This document shows positions 6,249 through 8,115 of a DNA stretch of 8,115 nt, one piece after another. The DNA is taken from contig JAGSPQ010000112.1 in the NCBI GenBank assembly GCA_018262385.1, positions 1 through 8,115 of the forward strand, read 5' to 3'. Source of the DNA: Myxococcaceae bacterium (GTDB lineage: Bacteria; Myxococcota; Myxococcia; Myxococcales; Myxococcaceae). The position numbers were made by a program, and so were the translations under genes. The notes under the pieces are model-generated. The model saw nothing but the letters and a program-made list of their open reading frames with translations. It was not told where the DNA came from and did not search any database. Every line of letters starts with the position of its first letter. Position 1 is the stretch's first letter.

Positions 6249-6994
6249 CGCCGCGACTCGCGCGCGCGCGCGACGAACGTGCGGTACAGGCCGAGGTGGA
6301 GCGGGATGTTGTCCAGCAGCAGCTCGGGGTGCCACTGCACGCCGACGGCGAAGTGGTAGCTGCCCGCCTCGATCCCTTCGATCACTCCGTCAGGAGCGAC
6401 GGCGCTGATCACCAGCTTGGGGCCGATCGTCTTCACCGCCTGGTGGTGGGTGCTGTTGACCATCAACTGCCCCTTGCCCACGCAGTCGGAGAGGACGGTG
6501 CCGTCTTTCACCTCGATCGGGTGCTGCGGCTGGGTGCGATCGTGGGTCTGCTCGTGCCGGCGGGCGTTGGGCAGCTCTCGGCCGAGGTCCTGAAAGAGCG
6601 TGCCGCCGAGGGCGACGTTGAGCAGCTGCATTCCTCCGCAGATGCCGAGCACCGGCAGGTTGCGGGTGAGCGCCGACTTGATCACCTCGGTCTCGAACGA
6701 GGTGCGCGAGGGCTTGGTGGGCCCCATCCCGTCGCGGGCCGTCTCGCCGTACGCCTCGGGGGGGATGTCGAAGGCGCCGCCGGTGAGCAGCACGCCCGAG
6801 ACGCGATCGAGGTACTGCTCGAGGGCGTAGCGATCTTCGGTGTACGGCAGGATGAACGGCAGGCCTCCCGCGCGATGCACCGCATCGGCGTAGGACGTCT
6901 TGAGCTCGTAGCGGGCCAGCGGCGCCTCGGCAGTGACGGCCGAGACGTCGGGGGTGATCGCGATGCTCGGGCGCCGCTGGTGATGAGGCTTCAC
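6245..6994 (-). CDS. Class I glutamine amidotransferase-like gamma-glutamyl hydrolase (peptidase C26, PuuD-like)
   Basis: The 249-residue protein belongs to the peptidase C26/gamma-glutamyl-GABA hydrolase family, which cleaves gamma-glutamyl amide bonds. The catalytic triad is visible: nucleophile Cys119 in GICGGMQ, and His222 and Glu224 in QWHPE. LLTGG (69-73) and NSTHHQAV (180-187) are further family motifs. The Arg usual after the Cys (GICRG) is Gly here. The length fits the family. It starts with GTG, 15 bp after the thiE stop, with no strong ribosome binding site, and its stop overlaps the start of the ThiD-like gene. The family's typical role is polyamine (putrescine) breakdown, but no other polyamine gene is near, and the position between two thiamine genes suggests a different substrate. 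Cytoplasmic: no signal peptide. The family call is firm and the substrate is unknown. Confidence 0.92.
   Translation of the reverse strand: MKPHHQRRPSIAITPDVSAVTAEAPLARYELKTSYADAVHRAGGLPFILPYTEDRYALEQYLDRVSGVLLTGGAFDIPPEAYGETARDGMGPTKPSRTSFETEVIKSALTRNLPVLGICGGMQLLNVALGGTLFQDLGRELPNARRHEQTHDRTQPQHPIEVKDGTVLSDCVGKGQLMVNSTHHQAVKTIGPKLVISAVAPDGVIEGIEAGSYHFAVGVQWHPELLLDNIPLHLGLYRTFVARARESRR
6259..6272. repeat. (CG)7 dinucleotide tract at the hydrolase/kinase junction
   Basis: Fourteen bases of alternating CG lie in the last codons of the C26 hydrolase gene (encoding the Val-Ala-Arg-Ala-Arg stretch) and 11 bp before the GTG start of the ThiD-like gene. Such tracts can slip during replication and can adopt Z-DNA. 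Deleting one CG unit would remove the hydrolase stop and continue in frame into the kinase. Confidence 0.8.
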
Positions 6995-7009
6995 GACGGC
7001 GAAGGTACT

Positions 7010-7651
7010 TCAGATCCCACAGAACTCCGCCTGAAGTGCCCGCGCTCGTTCGCGCAGATCGGAAGCCTCGAGCAGCCCGCTGGCGACCGCGGCGCACCGG
7101 GCGCCTGCGCGGGCGACCGGCTGGAGGTTGCCGAGCCGGAGCCCGGCGATGGCGACGATCGGCAGCGGGCTGACCGCGGCGATCCGCGCCAGCCCTTCGA
7201 CCCCCAGCAGCGGATGGGGGATCTGCTTGGTCGAGGTGGCGAAGACCGGACCCAGCCCGACGTGGTCCGCCCCTTCGGCCGCGGCCCGTTCAATCTGCGC
7301 CAGGTTCCGGGTGGTGGCGCCGATCAGCGCGGCCGGCCCGAGCAGCTTGCGCGCCTGGGCGACGGGCAGATCGTCGTCGCCGAGGTGGACTCCGTCGGCG
7401 CCCGACAGCAGCGCCAGATCGACCCGATCGTTGACCAGCACCCGCGCCCCGAGCGGCCGGGCGAGCTCGACCACGCGGCAGCACAGGGCGAGTGCCTGGC
7501 GGTCGGGCAGGCGCTTCAGCCGCAGCTGGATCACCCCTGCCCCGCCTTCGAGCACCGCGCGCGCCGCTTCGGCCAGGTCGAGGCCAGGCCGCACCGAGTC
7601 GTCGAGCAGCGCGTAGAGGCCAAACGGGAGGAAGGCAGGCTTGTCGCCCAT
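7010..7651 (-). CDS. thiE: Thiamine-phosphate synthase ThiE
   Basis: ThiE condenses hydroxymethylpyrimidine pyrophosphate with the thiazole phosphate to give thiamine phosphate, in the cytoplasm. The 213-residue protein has the expected length and TIM-barrel motifs in order: QLRLK (42-46), VNDRVDLA (73-80), GADGVHLGDDDLP (84-96) with the metal- and phosphate-binding residues, GATTRN (111-116), GLGPVFATSTK (132-142) and IVAIAGL (165-171). In the last motif Ala replaces a usual Gly. The ATG at 7651 has no Shine-Dalgarno sequence upstream, and no other suitable start is available. It is first in the minus-strand cassette with the C26 hydrolase (15-bp gap) and the ThiD-like kinase. No TPP riboswitch fits: the next gene starts 57 bp away on the other strand. 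Confidence 0.95.
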   Translation of the reverse strand: MGDKPAFLPFGLYALLDDSVRPGLDLAEAARAVLEGGAGVIQLRLKRLPDRQALALCCRVVELARPLGARVLVNDRVDLALLSGADGVHLGDDDLPVAQARKLLGPAALIGATTRNLAQIERAAAEGADHVGLGPVFATSTKQIPHPLLGVEGLARIAAVSPLPIVAIAGLRLGNLQPVARAGARCAAVASGLLEASDLRERARALQAEFCGI

Positions 7652-7669
7652 GGGGGGCGCTGCTATTAG
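7641..7669 (+). promoter_or_regulatory. Candidate promoter for the 63-residue protein/DUF1844 pair
   Basis: TTGTCG (7641-7646) and TATTAG (7664-7669) lie 17 bp apart, each with four of six sigma-70 consensus bases. The start would be near 7676, giving a leader of about 33 nt. Its -10 overlaps the candidate -10 of thiE on the other strand, and its -35 lies inside the first codons of thiE. Confidence 0.35.
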
Positions 7670-7691
7670 CCCGCGGAAGGAATTCCACCAA
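7663..7691 (-). promoter_or_regulatory. Candidate promoter for thiE
   Basis: On the minus strand TTGGTG (7691-7686) and TAATAG (7668-7663) are separated by exactly 17 bp. Each matches three of six sigma-70 consensus bases. Transcription would begin near 7656, only about 5 nt before the thiE ATG, giving an almost leaderless mRNA. This would fit the missing Shine-Dalgarno sequence. The boxes are weak and the call is an inference. Confidence 0.3.
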
Positions 7692-7696
7692 TCCTG

Positions 7697-7702
7697 CAGG
7701 AG
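7697..7702 (+). promoter_or_regulatory. Ribosome binding site CAGGAG
   Basis: CAGGAG stands 6 nt before the ATG at 7709, a near-ideal Shine-Dalgarno arrangement. It is the strongest such site in the window and supports the short downstream gene as real. Confidence 0.8.
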
Positions 7703-7708
7703 TCACCC

Positions 7709-7900
7709 ATGTCTGAAACCATCGATCCGCGCTTTTCCGACAAGCGCACCGCCGAGCGCTACATCAAGTCGGGCCAGCTGGACGAGAAGGTCTGGGAGAA
7801 GCACATCAAGACCCTTCCCGACGTCGCCGAGAAGGGCGAGCCGGTCGAAGCCAACCTCTCGGATCTCGACGAGGATTTCGAGGACGACGACGCGGAGTAA
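7709..7900 (+). CDS. Small acidic-tailed protein of unknown function (63 aa)
   Basis: I do not assign this protein to a named family. It has 63 residues, no signal peptide and no membrane segment. The first two thirds are charged and look helical (residues 10-38, with Lys, Arg, Glu and aromatic positions). The last 13 residues contain 9 Asp/Glu. A strong ribosome binding site 6 nt before the ATG, and a DUF1844 gene starting 33 bp after its TAA, support a real gene and a shared transcript. The acidic tail could mimic nucleic acid or contact a basic partner; this is speculation. It is probably cytoplasmic. Confidence 0.8.
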   Translation: MSETIDPRFSDKRTAERYIKSGQLDEKVWEKHIKTLPDVAEKGEPVEANLSDLDEDFEDDDAE

Positions 7901-7933
7901 CCCCCGCAGCGGAAGGTGCGATCAGGGAGAACG

Positions 7934-8115
7934 ATGAAACCAGAGGACCCGATCAACTTCAGCACCTTCGTCTTCGGGCTGGCCTCGACCACCTTGATTC
8001 ACCTCGGGGTCGCGCCCCACCCCGAGACGGGACAGCCCTCGGTCGATCTGACCCTGGCCCAGCAGAGCCTGAGCCTGCTCGAGATGTTGCGCGAGAAGAC
8101 GAAGGGCAACCTCGA
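7934..8115 (+). CDS. DUF1844 family protein, 5' part (continues beyond window)
   Basis: Sixty full codons are visible. They match DUF1844: FSTFVFGLASTTLIHLG near the start, a short variable loop with PHPETGQ, then a Leu-rich helix with LAQQSLSLLEML and the KTKGNL ending. DUF1844 proteins are small, mostly helical, of unknown function, and common in Deltaproteobacteria and relatives. The ATG at 7934 is preceded by AGGGAGA, with GGAG 4 nt before the start. The 33-bp gap from the upstream 63-residue gene contains no terminator, so co-transcription is likely. The C-terminal end is not in the window. Confidence 0.9.
   Translation, partial: MKPEDPINFSTFVFGLASTTLIHLGVAPHPETGQPSVDLTLAQQSLSLLEMLREKTKGNL

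Noticed and set aside
5535..6335. Longer version of the ThiD-like protein starting at the ATG at 6335
   Set aside because: The extra 29 residues are Arg/Pro/Ala-rich, overlap the C26 gene deeply and precede the family homology, which begins right after the GTG at 6248.
5709..6359. 216-codon plus-strand open frame opposite the ThiD-like gene
   Set aside because: The opposite strand carries kinase motifs in order; this frame shows only Arg/Gly/Pro-rich composition typical of shadows in GC-rich DNA.
6296..7669. 457-codon open frame on the plus strand opposite thiE and the C26 gene
   Set aside because: No family motifs and a charged low-complexity product. The minus strand encodes two clear enzymes with catalytic motifs over the same bases.
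7652..7708. TPP riboswitch upstream of thiE
   Set aside because: Only 57 bp separate thiE from the divergent gene, too short for a THI element, and no CTGAGA core is seen.

Overview
The window is GC-rich, densely packed bacterial DNA. The gene content points to a member of the Myxococcota (formerly Deltaproteobacteria), although no rRNA or other direct taxonomic marker is present. The supporting signs are a DUF1844 protein, a receiver-GGDEF regulator, a large secreted lipoprotein with thrombospondin type 3 (TSP3) repeats and a von Willebrand factor A (VWA) domain, and frequent GTG starts.

Left part, plus strand (1-2098): the 3' part of dnaB, the replicative helicase, is followed with a 4-bp start/stop overlap by a response regulator with an intact receiver domain and a degenerate GGDEF domain. 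That GGDEF domain has lost catalytic positions but keeps the RxxD c-di-GMP inhibitory site, so it reads as a c-di-GMP sensor rather than a synthase.

Middle, minus strand (2103-7651): read from right to left, thiE (thiamine-phosphate synthase), a class I glutamine amidotransferase-like hydrolase (peptidase C26/PuuD-like) and a ThiD-like hydroxymethylpyrimidine kinase form a compact cassette. The hydrolase and kinase genes overlap by 4 bp. After 51 bp comes a 1126-residue lipoprotein made of a Gly-rich linker, eleven TSP3-type calcium-binding repeats, an unassigned region, a VWA domain and a Cys-rich tail with CX10CXCXC motifs. A perfect TATAAT hexamer in the last codons of the kinase gene suggests the lipoprotein has its own promoter. 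The lipoprotein gene converges on the regulator gene with only 4 bp between the stop codons.

Right end, plus strand (7709-8115): a 63-residue acidic-tailed protein of unknown function precedes the start of a DUF1844 gene cut by the window edge. The 57-bp divergent gap between thiE and this pair contains candidate promoters on both strands whose -10 boxes overlap.

The points most worth a second look are the degenerate c-di-GMP receptor coupled to dnaB, the C26 hydrolase inside a thiamine cassette, a (CG)7 tract where loss of one unit would fuse hydrolase and kinase in frame, and the Balbiani-ring-like Cys motif in a bacterial lipoprotein. No CRISPR array, insertion sequence, tRNA or rRNA was seen.
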